Assembly (NCBI RefSeq): GCF_902635505.1
Contig: NC_045426.1
Location: forward strand, 306,912,874-306,976,873
DNA from: Sarcophilus harrisii
Lineage: Eukaryota > Chordata > Mammalia > Dasyuromorphia > Dasyuridae
Direction: 5' to 3'
DNA length: 64,000 bases
The position numbers and the translations under genes are program-made. Each line of letters begins with the position of its first letter. Position 1 is the stretch's first letter. The notes under the pieces were generated by a model, which was not told the DNA's origin, made no database searches, and worked only from the letters and a program-made list of their open reading frames with translations. Positions 1-11,487 of the stretch are shown in pieces.

Positions 1-160
1 GATTTGAAATCAGAAATCCTAGATTCAAATCTGACCACTTGCTAATTAAGTGAACTTAGATAAGTAACAATTTCTCTGGACCTAATTTCCTCATTTAGAA
101 AACAAGTGAGTTGATCTAGGGGATCTCTAATTCCTTCAAACTCTAAATCCTATGAACTTT
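1..160 (+). repeat. MIR-like CORE-SINE fragment
   Basis: Reads as a degraded CORE-SINE in sense: a tRNA-like head with a 'tcaaatctgacc' box, then a 'cctaatttcctcatttagaaaa' type CORE, then a tail seen in several other copies here (for example 35620-35775 and 24530-24700). It is cut at the window edge. The assignment rests on the CORE motif and the shared tail; MAR1 or MIR are both possible. Confidence 0.45.
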
Positions 161-164
161 ATAT

Positions 165-400
165 GTTGTTATTCAGTCATTTCAGTATGTCCATGCTGAA
201 AACCCCCAATTGGAATTTTCTTCTTAAAGATACTAGAATGATTTGCCATTTTCTTCTTTAGCTCATATAAATAAGGAACTGAGGCAAACAGGATTAAGTC
301 ACTTGCTTAGAGTCACACAACCAGTAACTGTCTGAGGCCAGATTTGAATGAAGTCTTCTCGATTTCAGGCCCAGAACTCTTTTCTACTACCAATTGCCTA
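165..400 (-). repeat. RTE-tailed tRNA SINE
   Basis: On the + strand it opens with the BovB/RTE-type tail (gttgttattcagtcatttcag), passes through 'gatgaggaactgaggcaaac'-like and 'agtcacacaaccagtaa' blocks and ends at the inverted tRNA-like head. The same architecture recurs at 9812-10042, 22990-23220, 29527-29755 and 59028-59285. Divergence suggests an old marsupial SINE mobilised by an RTE LINE. Confidence 0.65.
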
Positions 401-559
401 AATTTTATGTTTACCTAGTACTTCACAATTGCCAAAGATCTTTCTTACCAACAATCAGACATAGTTGTTACCAAAAATATTATGTCCATTACACAAGTTT
501 TTTTTTTCCTTTGTACAATAGGGATATTAATATTTGCTCTTTTATTTCATAGGATTAAT

Positions 560-810
560 AATAATAGCTGGCATATATATTTTAATTTAATGATTTAAAG
601 TTTGCAAGCATTTTACATATTGTCCCGTTGGGTACTCACAGCGACCCTGAAAGGTAGATGCTATTATTATCCTCATTTTATAGATGAGGAAATTGAGACC
701 TAGAGAGATAAGTTGTCTTCTCCACGCCCATATAGCAGTTAAGTATCTGAGGCAGAATTTGAAGTTCTTCCTGATGTTAATTCCAACATTAGTTCACTGA
801 GCCATCTATT
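560..810 (-). repeat. MAR1/MIR-type CORE-SINE
   Basis: Antisense CORE-SINE: the series 'tttgcaagcattttacat', 'gctattattatcctcatttt', 'gatgaggaaattgagac' and 'ctgaggcagaatttgaa' appears in the usual order. This block order is typical of marsupial MAR1. It is diverged but nearly full length. Confidence 0.6.
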
Positions 811-1002
811 TGTATAACCATATGAGGATCACCCTGAAAACAGAGATTTATAGCCTGTTGGATGCTATACAAATATACTCTTTTTGTATATGACAAATAT
901 GACAAATGAGAACAATATTCTTATGGGTAGTTGGTTACAGCAGAGTTTTAAAATATTAAAGCAGGACTGATTATAATGAATATAATGACTTGAAATTATT
1001 TT

Positions 1003-1153
1003 GGGGGCAGTTAGGTGGTTCAGTGAATAGAACACTGGCCCTATTGTTAGGAAGACCTGCATTGAAATCCAGTCTCAGATACTTGACATTTACTTGTGGT
1101 ATGATTTTGGAAAAGTCACTTCATCCCAATGGCCTCACTAAAAATGAAAAAAA
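1003..1153 (+). repeat. tRNA-headed marsupial SINE
   Basis: Starts gggggcagttaggtggttca, contains the B-box-like region and 'gaagacctgc', and ends in a short A-rich tail. This is the same family as 5411-5540 and 42783-42945, but more diverged than either. Confidence 0.65.
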
Positions 1154-1263
1154 TTATATTGGTCACTGCAATATCATATGGGAGTATTTCAGATGATCAT
1201 TTCCTCATATTTGCTCCAATGTGGATCATTACCTATAAATCAATATCAATTTGTCCTTGCTTG

Positions 1264-1471
1264 GACTATTGTAATAATGCAGATTTTAAGTGTCTCAACT
1301 CTGGTTCATGTGGAAGGGAGGCAGGTAGCTAGCTGGATATCCTTTTCATAATTCCAGCTAGCTACCTGCCTCCTTTCCACATGAACCAGAGTTGAGATGC
1401 TCTAGGTAGCACATTCTGTCACAGAGCTACCTTCAAGTAGACACTTAAAATCTGCATTATTACAATTTAAC
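1264..1471. repeat. Large palindrome / foldback element
   Basis: Inner arms 1294-1337 and 1353-1396 are 44-bp inverted repeats with a single mismatch around a 15-base loop. Outer arms 1268-1295 and 1439-1466 are a perfect 28-bp inverted repeat continuous with the left inner arm. The right side carries an additional 42 bases (1397-1438) that themselves hold a small hairpin (aggtagc/gctacct). The hexamer tgcttg flanks the unit at 1258-1263 and 1472-1477 and could be a target duplication. No coding sequence. It may be a MITE or foldback element, a local inverted duplication, or a source of a long hairpin RNA; I do not recognise the family. Confidence 0.8.
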
Positions 1472-1561
1472 TGCTTGATCAGAGTTCTGTATTTTTTAAT
1501 GTAAAATCAATTTTAAAAAAATTCAGGACTCTTATTTCATTGGCATAAGAAATTCCATCTA

Positions 1562-3354
1562 GACAATACTCCCTAAACTCATCTATTTAGTGCTATATCA
1601 ATCAGACTCCCAAGAAACTATTTTAATGACCTAGAAAAAATAACAACAAAATTCATATGGAAGAACAAAAGGTCGAGAATTTCAAGGGAATTAATGAAAA
1701 AAAAAAATCAAATGAAGGTGGCCCAGCTGTACCTGATGTAAAACTATATTATAAAGCAGCGGTCACCAAAACCATTTGGTATTGGCTAAGAAATAATTAG
1801 TTGATCAGTGGAATAGGTTAGGTTTACAGGACAAAATAGTCAATAACAAAAAAAAAAAAAGTCAATAACTATAGCAATCTAGTGTTTGACAAACCTAAAG
1901 ATCCTAACTTTTGGGACAAGAATTCATTATTTGACAAAAACTGCTGGGAAAACTGGAAAATAGTATGGCAGAAATTAGTCATGGACCCACACTTAACATC
2001 ATATACCAAGATAAGATTAAAATGGGTCCATGATTTAGGCATAAAGAACGAGATCATAAATAAATTAGAGGAACATAGGATAGTTTATCTCTCAGACTTG
2101 TGGAGGAGGAAGGAATTTGTGACCAAAGAAGAACTAGAGATCATTATTGATCACAAAATAGAAAATTTTGATTATATCAAATTAAAAAGCCTTTGTACAA
2201 ACAAAACTAATGCAAACAAGATTAGAAGGGAAGCAACAAACTGGGAAAACATTTTCACAATTAAAGGTTCCGATAAAGGCCTCATTTCCAAAATATATAG
2301 AGAATTTACTCTTAATTTATAAGAAATCAAGCCATTCTCCGATTGATAAATAGTCAAAGGATATGAACAGACAATTTTCAGATGATGAAATTGAAACTAT
2401 TTCTACTCATATGAAAGGGTGCTCCAAATCACTATTGATCAGAGAAATGCAAATTAAGACAACTCTGAGATACTACTACATACCTGTCAGATTGGCTAAG
2501 ATGACAGGAAAAAAATAATAATGAATGTTGGAGGGCATGTGGGAAAACTGGGACACTGATGCATTGTTGGTGGAGTTGTGAACGAATCAACCATTCTGGA
2601 GAGCAATTTGGAACAATGCCCAAAGAGCTATCAATCTGTGTATACCCTTTGATCCAGCAGTGTCTGTCACTACGGGGCTTATACCCCAAAGAGATACTAA
2701 AGAAGGGAAAGGGACATGTATGTGTCCAAATGTTTGTGACAGCCCTGTTTGAAGTGGCTAGAAACTGGAAAATGAATGGATGCCCATCAATTGGAGAATG
2801 CTTGGGTAAATTGTGGTATATGAATGTAATGGAATATTATTGTTCTGTAAGAAATGACCAGCAGGATGATTTCAGAAAGGCCTGGAGAGACATGAACTGA
2901 TGCTGAGTGAAATGAGCAGAACCAGGAGATCATTATATATCTCAACAACAATACTGTATGAGGATGTATTCTGACAGAAGTGGATTTCTTCGACAAAGAG
3001 AAGACCTAATTCAATTCCAACTGATCAATGATGGACAGAATCAGCTATATCCAGAGAAGGAACACTGGGAAATGAATATAAACTGTTTGCATTTTTGTTT
3101 TTCTTCTCAGGTTATTTTTACCTTCTGATTCCAATACTTCCTGTGCAATAAGAGAACTGTTCGGTTCTGCACACAGATATTGTATCTAGGATATACTATA
3201 ACATATTTAACATGTATAAGACTGCCTGCCATTTAGGGGAGGGGGTAGAGGGAGGGAAGGGAAAAATCGGAACAGAAGTGAGTGCAAGGGATAATGTTGT
3301 AAAAAATTACCCATGCAAATGTGCTGTCAATAAAAAGTTATAATTTAAAAAAAA
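1562..3354 (+). mobile_element. 5'-truncated L1, subfamily A
   Basis: A 1.8-kb L1 3' part starting inside ORF2. It is bounded by a perfect 14-bp target-site duplication, agaaattccatcta, at 1548-1561 and 3355-3368. ORF2 C-terminal sequence is visible in separate frames: 1882-2322 (motifs NFWDKNSLFDK, IKLKSLCTNK, SDKGLISKIYREF) and 2559-2900 (LHEL-less version with LYPKEILKKGKG, KLWYMNVMEYYCSVRNDQQD), with frame changes between them, so it is dead. The 3' UTR has a purine-rich ggggagggggtagagggagg block and ends in a short poly(A). Same subfamily as 50124-51402. Confidence 0.95.
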
Positions 3355-3384
3355 AGAAATTCCATCTAATTCAATGTTGTTCAG

Positions 3385-3690
3385 TACCTACTCTGAAACA
3401 AGTACCCTCAGTCCCATGGCCTTTCTCTCTTATTGGATGACTTTTCCCAGAATGCATATTTAAGAGAGCACCCAGAGATAGCTATCTCTTCATTTCTTAT
3501 CAGGCTGCAATCAAAAATCACCTCTTATGCTCACTTGTCTACTACCCTTTCCTCATCCCCTTCCACTAGAATATAAGCTCTGTTAAGGGAAAAGATTGTC
3601 TTTCCCTTTGCTTTATTTGTATTCCCAGTACAATACTTGGCACATAGCAAATGCTTAATAAATTCTTGTTGACTGACTGAGACTTAGTCT
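3385..3690 (+). repeat. L2 3' end
   Basis: Sense L2 tail: 'ccactagaatataagctc' followed by the 'cacatagcaaatgcttaat' motif and 'aaattcttgttgactgactg'. It directly follows the right target duplication of the preceding L1, so the L1 landed just upstream of it. Confidence 0.75.
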
Positions 3691-3849
3691 TGGATGGTTG
3701 CCTTGGGGACACTAAGAGATCAAGTGTCAATGAAACCCAAAGTCAAGCAGGCTGTATGTGTCAGGAGCAAACCTGAACCTGATGTTTCCTAATTGGTCCA
3801 AACTGGTTGTTAATTGACTATGAAAAGTTACTTCTTATGTAGCCTATAA

Positions 3850-4290
3850 AAATTAGAAACAAACTGCATTCCCAACATTTGGGGAATGGCTGTACAAAAT
3901 ATATGTAAATGTAAAAGGACATTATTCCATAATTCAAAATGAAGTAGAGACAAATTTGGAGAAATATAGGAAGATTTCTATAAAGTAATATAGAGCAAAG
4001 TAAGCAGAACCAAGAGAACAATAGCTAAGGCTATAGTAATATTAACAAGAAGAACCGCAAAGTCTGAGTTACTATAATAACTAGTCTTGTTCTGGAAGGA
4101 CAGATAATGGAACATACCTCCCCCCCTTTCCCCATCAGGATGTTGCAAATACTGTCAGACTCCCTCATTATTGTATAAGCTGGTTGTGTTTAACTGTTAC
4201 AAGGGAGGGTTCAAGGCTAAGGGTCAGAGGCAGGGGATGTTATACCAGGAAATGACTGTGATATAGAAACAAAAGACATCAATAATTAAG
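3850..4290 (+). repeat. Old L1 3' end, subfamily C
   Basis: Decayed sense L1: 'ggggaatggctgtacaaa' (ORF2 C-terminal WLxK region), 'gcaaagtaagcagaaccaag', and an end resembling 'caaaagacatcaata'. The same 3' end type is seen at 14440-15030 and 59900-61470. No reading frame survives. Confidence 0.6.
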
Positions 4291-4739
4291 CTGTGGAATT
4301 TTAAAACATTTTGATAACTTGAACTGAATAATAGGGTACACTTTTTCATATAATGTGGTGACATTGCTGATGGTCACATTTAAAACCCCAATGAATAAAA
4401 ATGGAAATAACCTAGTCTATGATTTAAACGATGATAGTTTTGATCTTTCTGCCAGAGTCCCATTTATGCTGATGGGAGTTAAATACTTAGAGCAAAGCTT
4501 GAATATAACTCTTAAAAGAGTCTTTTTTATCCTTCCATTCTTTTCACAATTGATAAGCTATTTTCAGGAATGGAAATTTTTCTTTTGAAAAGTTTGAATT
4601 TAAACACCAAAATAAAGATCATTTCCATACATATAGCAGAATACAAAAGAGGATTCTCTATGAAGCCATGGATCTCCATTTCATATTATTACTCTTTTAA
4701 AAGTATGGAATAAATTCTACAGGCTCCTTTCAAAATTGT

Positions 4740-5230
4740 ATTACTTTGCTTTCTTCTGTTCTTTTCTATGCATTTAAAAGATTTGAAACACATCCTTTTT
4801 TGGGAGAATATCACTATTTCTAATTCTTTTCCTCATGATACCTCTTCCCCAAATAAAAACCAAGAGAAAAAAAAAAACCTTGTAACAAATAAGTATGCTC
4901 AAGCAAAACCAATTATTATAGTGGCCTTATTTAAAAATGTAATTCTCTTTCTACACCTTAGGTCCATCACTTCTTTTTCAATAGATCAGTAATATATGCT
5001 ATTATAGATCTTCTGCAAACATGGCTGATCATTGAATTAATTAACATTCTTAAATCTCTCAAAGTTGTTTTTCACTGCAATGTTTCTATTCTATAAATTG
5101 TTCTCCCAATTCAACTCATTTCACTTTGTATCAATTCACACAATTTAAGATTTCCTGTAATCACTCTTTTCTCATTTCTTGTAGTACTATAAATATTCTG
5201 TTATGGCCACAATTCTTAAGCCAGTAGCTG
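4740..5230 (-). repeat. Old L1 3' end, subfamily E
   Basis: Antisense old L1 3' region with the blocks 'caagcaaaaccaatta', 'tccatcacttctttttcaat', 'caaagttgttttt' and 'ctcatttcactttgtatca', in the same order as the better preserved copy at 27360-27880. Too decayed for coding. Confidence 0.55.
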
Positions 5231-5410
5231 CATCACGTAGGAGACAGTAGAGTGAATTGTTTTAGAAATATCTATTGTGTCAAAAAAAAAAAAAAACTTA
5301 TTGATAAACTTGATTTTAAAAAAATAAATTTCTCTGATCACTTATCACACCCCCCCTAAAAAACAAAAACAAAAAAAACCTGCTTCTGTTTGCTTTGAAA
5401 AACATGTGGC

Positions 5411-5720
<310 letters not shown>

Positions 5721-5734
5721 AAAACATGTGGCAA

Positions 5735-7225
5735 CTATGCACATTTTTAAAAGGGAATGAAGCAGGATAAAGAAAAGCCTTAAACTATGAAACTGTGCTT
5801 TACTGATAAATGTCCAGGAAGCTAAAAGTAAAGAAGCAGCAAAGAAAGAAAATGTTGAATTTTATTGTATTGGTGGTGAATTCCAATTTCTAGAGTATAG
5901 AGTTCTCTACTGAGGTGGACTGTGTTCAAATGAGAATAATTGAGATCTAGGAATCAGGCCTGGATTCTGGCCTTGCTATTTGTGTAGGGGAGGGGATTGT
6001 AGAAATCAATTTCCATGTTATTCCTGAATTTCGTTAAAAAAAAAAAAAAAAAAAAGGAAAATAGGTAATATGGTTGAATTGATTCCTATTTACAAAGATT
6101 CCTAGCTAGCTTTCCAAGGGGGGAAAAAAAGGTTGCAAGATGTCATTATGAATTTAGCATCTGAATCTCCTGAGTGGGGACAGGGAATGAGGTCTTAAAT
6201 AAATAAGAGGCCTGACATATAGTTCTTGAATAAAAATGCTAATCAAAAATAGCCTTAGCCTATAGAAGTAATTAAGAATAGACTAATGAATTCCAATAAG
6301 AGGAATCCATTTAAACATTAGAGGGAAGGTATAGTAGTTATAGTTATCCCATTGAGGTCTATAATCTTTTGTCATTTTTGTTTTCAAAAGCCCAGTAATA
6401 TAGCAGGAAAAACACAGAGAGAGATTATGCACAGAATAAGTGAAACAAGAAATATATTCAAATGATGTGTGGTGTTGTGAATCGAACAAACTTCTGAGAA
6501 ATATACTGCTGGAAAGAAGACTAAGGCCATGTTTAATGTTCCTCTGTTACTCATTTTCTTGGCTTGAGCAGCTGGGAAGAAGATTATATATTTGAAATTG
6601 TCATAAGAATGGGTTAAGTAGGCCCTGTTTCCTATTCTCATTGAAATTTTTGTCAAAAGAATGGATTCATGTTGTGCCATTTTAGATCTCCATTTACAAT
6701 CTTTTTCTCCAGAGTGTGAGAATTTTAATGCCTCATATACATATGGAAGACAACACCACTTTGATCTTTCCAGTACAGTGTTCATCTTTGATCTTTTCAG
6801 AGCTCTGTAATGTGATTTGTAGGGCATTTCTATTCTGGCCTGTTTACAGCCCCATTGGAAAAGAGGTAGAATAACCATCTGGGGGAAAGAACACAGTAGG
6901 AGAGAAAATTATAAAAAAGGTGTAGGTCAGGTCAATAGCCTAAGATTTGACCTACCTACTTTTTACAGCTAGTTGGAAGGTAATGCAATTCTTGGTTAAT
7001 GTTTCTTGCTAAAATGTCACAGTTTCTTTAAAAAATAGAAATTTTTATCATCTAACATTCATGAGGAAGTCTACAAAAGCAACAGATGAATATTGGAAAT
7101 GGCTTTTTATATCTGGGCTAAAAATTTCATTCATAATTTTTTGTCTTGGCTGTTTGTACATCACAACTAATTTTACTTGCACTTGCAGGAATGAACCTTG
7201 ACACCCACTAGTTATAAGACATTTT
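5735..7225. other. Mostly unique, unexplained sequence
   Basis: No repeat family is evident to me across most of this stretch. It holds a 19-base poly(A) run near 6036-6055 and, on the minus strand, a 164-codon open frame from 6878 to 6384. That frame begins immediately after a strong splice-acceptor-like tract (tctttcccccag, minus strand). The predicted protein has no motif I know, so I do not call a gene. Confidence 0.4.
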
Positions 7226-7227
7226 CA

Positions 7228-7655
7228 TCAAATAAGTTAAATAGCTAGCATTTATGAAGCAGTTTAAGGTTTACAAAATACTTTATAAGTATCCTCGCAA
7301 CAATTTAGGGAGCAAAAGTGCTATTTTTATCCCCTTTTTATAGATGAGGAGACAAGTGAAATGACTTAGTTCGATAGTGTCTGAGGCTGGATTTGAACTG
7401 GATTTGAACAGGTCTTGCTGACTCTGGGTTTAGTAATCTATCTAAACATCCCCTAAGTGCCTTTACTATTTACTATTACAAACATTATCTCATTCTTATC
7501 CTCACAACCCTGAGAGGCAGGTGCTATTATTATCCTCATTTTACAAATGAGAAAACTGAGGGAAAAAGAGGTTAAATGACTTGCCAGTGCCAGGATTACT
7601 AGCTCAAGTTTTCCTGGCTCCAACATACTGTCTCTATGCTACCTAATTATTTAGG
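7228..7655 (-). repeat. Two tandem MAR1/MIR-type SINEs
   Basis: Two antisense CORE-SINE copies: 7228-7455 (tagctagcatttatgaagca ... ggatttgaac) and 7460-7655 (cattatctcattcttatcctc ... ttttcctggctcc). Each has the 'tagatgaggagac' or 'aaatgagaaaactgagg' CORE block. They abut with a few bases between them. Confidence 0.65.
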
Positions 7656-7845
7656 TTAAAAATTCTTTCAACAGAAATTGCTTCATTATGAGTTGCTTCA
7701 CATTAAGTAAAATAAAATATAGCATAACCATTCTCAAAGTGTGGTCCAGAGAACCCTCAGGGTCCCTGACACCTTCCAAGGATTTCTCAAGATCAAAATT
7801 GTTTTCATAATAACATGAAGATAATAATAGTACCTGCCTCTCTCT

Positions 7846-7890
7846 GCCTCTCTCTATATCTCTATCTCTCTCTCTCTCTCTCTCTCATAT
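7846..7890. repeat. (CT)n microsatellite
   Basis: Imperfect CT dinucleotide array followed by a short 'catatacacacagagagac' variant stretch. Confidence 0.9.
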
Positions 7891-8339
7891 ACACACAGAG
7901 AGACACATTTGGAAATGAAGATAATGTAAAAATAAAAGAAAGTCAATTAAGATTTTTACCATAAATCTAAGTAAATAAATGAATGAATGGATTTTGGTAG
8001 ACAATACATAAGAACACAGTGATATAATGCTATTTGGACATAATCTCAGTTCTTGATAAAACTTAGAGGATCATCCTTTCAACACTGGGGAGACATTCTG
8101 AGATATGATTTTTGTTGACAATTTCCACATAGCATCAGAAAGATGTAACAGCGTGTTTATGGGTATGGTCCTCCTTATCTCTTCTTGGCAAAGAAAAAAT
8201 ACACCCACACACAGTTGGCTAAAATCCTGTTACAGATATAATACGTTACATATTTTATAGTGTCTGCTAAATTTTCAGGTAGAATAATAAGACAACAGAC
8301 TCTAGGAAAATATTTGAAATCTTATATTTAGGTCTTCTT

Positions 8340-8640
8340 ACTTGTTCTCTTCTCTAGGCTCCTAATACTCTTGGGATGTTCTCCCAAATTGTCCCCCCCA
8401 CACACACACACACACATGATAACACCTTACCTTCTCTTTTCATACCCCATTCTATACTCCAGATCTCACGTTATTTTTCATATTTTGTTTGTTTTTTCAT
8501 CACCTCTCCATATATGCTGAATGCTTTCCCACTTTCCTTCTGGTTTTTCTACATCTTGTTTGCTCCCTTTAAAATATGACTCAAGTACCACCTTTTTCAA
8601 AAAGCTTTCTCTGACCATTCTAAAATAAAAAGTTTGGCAA
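8340..8640 (+). repeat. L2 3' region fragment
   Basis: Sense L2-like text: 'actcaagtaccaccttttt', 'aaaaagctttctctgaccat', equivalent to the conserved L2 ORF2 end. It includes a short (AC)n run at about 8398-8418. Diverged. Confidence 0.5.
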
Positions 8641-8794
8641 AACAATACACAGGAGAAAAAAAATCAAAAAAGAGACATGGAAGTCAAGGATCAGTTTTCA
8701 CTTTATCCCTCTGCAGTGCCTAATACCATGCTCTATGTACTTCAAAAAAGTAGAGTATGATAGAAAAAAATGGAGTTAGGCTCAATTTGGAACC

Positions 8795-8970
8795 AAACCT
8801 CTGGCACTTATTGGCTAAGTAAGCTAAGGTAAAATCATTAAACTTCTCTGACCCTCAGTTTCTTCATCTATAAAATGGGAATAATATTACAAATATTATC
8901 TAACTCATAGAATTATGAGAATCAAATAATGTCATGTATATAAAGTGCTATATAAATATAATCTATCATA
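8795..8970 (+). repeat. MIR
   Basis: Sense MIR: 'cattaaacttctctgaccct', 'cagtttcttcatctataaaa', 'gggaataatattac', 'aaagtgctatataaat', in canonical order. Confidence 0.75.
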
Positions 8971-9104
8971 TTTATTATCATTGCTATTTCTACTTATTGT
9001 CTTTATTTGGTTTCTATTTTTTTAAATGAGGCCCTTTTAAAATTATTTTAAAAATCAAAATGTGGAGTTTTTAAAATTATAGCTAGATTAAAAATTTTTT
9101 TTTA

Positions 9105-9325
9105 TTATAGCTAGATTGCATAGTAGATAGAGGGCTGGGCTTGAAGAGAGAAAAGCCTGAATTTAAATCTGTCCTCAGACAAGTACTAACTCTATGACCC
9201 TGAGTAAATCACTTAGAAAATGAGCTAGGGAAGGAAAGAGCATACTAGTATCTTTGCCAAGAAAACCCCAAATGGGGTCAGGAAAAATCAGTCACAACTG
9301 AAATGACTGAACAACAGCAATATTT
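9105..9325 (+). repeat. RTE-tailed tRNA SINE
   Basis: Sense copy: tRNA-like head 'agtagatagagggctgggct', then 'tgaccctgagtaaatcactt', then 'tctttgccaagaaaacccca' and the RTE tail 'tgaaatgactgaacaacag'. Moderately diverged. Confidence 0.75.
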
Positions 9326-9734
9326 AAAGTTACTCGGCATTTTCTACTGTGTGAAACTGGGTTTTCAGAGTAGAGTAATTCTAAACAATTAAACCACATG
9401 AAAATGAACCAGATGTAGGAGGTTTTCTGCTTTTTGATTGTTACCCACACTTGGGGTGGGGGAGGGCAAATCTCCCAGAAAAGAGGATCTGTGGTTCCAT
9501 GGATCTGATTCATTGCTGACATAGGTCTGACGGTTAAAAGAAGGACAGTCAGGCTACTCTTACATTATAACACTATTGCTTAGGGTTGTCAGTGGGGAGT
9601 AGAAGGGATCTGTAACAAAGCTGACATATTATTTCTGTCTAAGGTCTTCCGTTAAAAAAAATAAAGATAAATGGATATTTGAGAAAGATCCTCAATGTAC
9701 AAAATAGCTATCAGAAATAGATCAGCTATGTATT

Positions 9735-10215
9735 ATTATTGATATCTAACATTTATGTAGCACATATAAAGTAATTGATTGCATATTTAATATTATATAT
9801 TGTCATATATTTTGTTATTCACTTGTTTCACTTGAATCTCTTTATGACCCCACTTGGGATTTTCTTGGCAAAGATATTGGAGTGGTTTGCTATTTCCTTC
9901 TCCAGCTCATTTTACAGATGTGGAAACTGAGGTAAATGACTCTCCCAGCATCATATAGCCAATTTAGTGCCTGAGGTCTAATTCGAACTCAAAAAGAAAA
10001 GTCTTCCCCATGCTTTGTCCACTGCGCCACCTAGCTGACCGTTTAATCCTTACAACCTTTACAATTTCTGAGAGGTAAATGCTATTATCCCCATTTTGGA
10101 GATGAAATAGAATCAATCAGAAGTGACTTGCTCCAAGTGACAAAACTAGTAAGGACTTAGGGCTGAATTTGAATTCAATTTTTCCTAACTCTAGGGTCAA
10201 GACTGTTAAGTATCT
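9735..10215 (-). repeat. MAR1 split by an RTE-tailed SINE
   Basis: The first part of an antisense MAR1 (9735-9805, 'atttatgtagcacatataaa') is separated from the rest (10045-10215, 'gagaggtaaatgctattatc') by an antisense RTE-tailed SINE at about 9812-10042 (ttgttattcacttgtttcac ... ccacctagctgacc). The order shows the SINE came later. Confidence 0.65.
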
Positions 10216-10369
10216 GAGAGATTGAGTTGTCATAGGGGAAAAGCTTACAAAACAAAAGACTTATAAATAACCATCATCAGATACACAAAACTCAGTTACA
10301 TATGTCTTAGCAAGTAATCAGTGCATTCAACCAATTTAATGGGGAGGGCTCCACACACTCTCTCTCTCC

Positions 10370-10510
10370 TCTAGGCAGCCGAATGCATTGGGTCTGGAGT
10401 CAGAAAAACCTAAATTTAAATCCAGTCTCAGACACATACTATCTGTGTGACTCTGGTCAACCAGCTTAATTGTTATCTGCCTCAGATTGCTGCTGATGGT
10501 GTAGTGACAA
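10370..10510 (+). repeat. tRNA-headed SINE fragment
   Basis: Contains 'ggcagccgaatgcattgg', 'ggagtcagaaaaacctaaat' and 'ctgtgtgactctggtcaa', a diverged sense SINE. It lies directly before the start of the ancient L1. Confidence 0.55.
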
Positions 10511-11424
10511 CAGCTGTAGAGAGAAGGGAACGTATCAGTGCCCACAGATGGTAAGGGGACTAAACATCAGAATAGGAGACACCTGGGCAGGAAAAGATCT
10601 CCTGCACTAGCCCTGGGAGCAATAACAGATGCTGTGTGACAGTTTGTCATTCATTTTCCCAGTCTTGATCACAGAGAAGAGTGGTCTCAAGGAAATAGAG
10701 GTCTTGTCTGTGGAGGGAACAAGGAACAGCAACAGCTATGTGGCTTCCAGTCCCAAAGCAGAGTAAGGACTCGCTTCTAACCTGTAGCCTTGAACATAAA
10801 CCTGCAGTGGGATAAATCACGGTAGGAGAACAAAAACAAAGAAGAGTCAGCGATTCAGCCACTTTGAACCTGCAAAACCATCTTACTGGCTAACAGTAAC
10901 TAACTCCAACAATCTATGGAAACTCAAGTATATACAAACCAACAGATCCAAATCTGATTCAGAAATTTGTAGAGCACAGAAAATAGGAGGCCAGTGGACA
11001 GACCTCTCCTCAAATCACACCATATTTGAAGAACTGAAAACTTGAAGCCCGCCAAACTGAGCTAGAAAGCAGCAGAATGACATAAAAAGGCAGGCAATGA
11101 GAACAAATATCCTCTGTTTAGAAGTGATCAGAGCCCAACACTAATATAAAGTCTAGAGTCAAGAAGAAAACTGGAAAAATAAGATCAAGACACAAATACA
11201 GAAGACAAGGACTTGAAAACAATTATAAGCAAAATCTCAAAGAAGAAATATAGATTGAAAATAAGCATAAGAATTTTTTGCATCATTATAAAAAGAACCA
11301 AAAAAATTTTTAAAGCACAAAAAAGAAATTAAATCAAACAAGAGCAAAAGAGGAAAAAATTGAAAAAGGAATGAGAAATTATAAAAAGAAAATTAACAGC
11401 TTGTAAAAAAAAAAAAAAAAGCTA

Positions 11425-11487
11425 CAAGAGCTGTGTGACCTGAGCAAGTGACTTAACCCCAATTCAGCAAAAAAAAAAAAAAAAGGT
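11425..11487 (+). repeat. SINE 3' fragment between A-tracts
   Basis: A 55-bp 3' piece of the tRNA-headed SINE ('agctgtgtgacctgagcaag', 'tgacttaaccccaattcagc') between two poly(A) runs, inserted in the ancient L1. The leading A-run belongs to the host sequence. Confidence 0.7.

Noticed and set aside
1882-2900. Separate coding genes at 1882-2322 and 2559-2900
   Set aside because: Both are pieces of one decayed L1 ORF2 in different frames within a single insertion.
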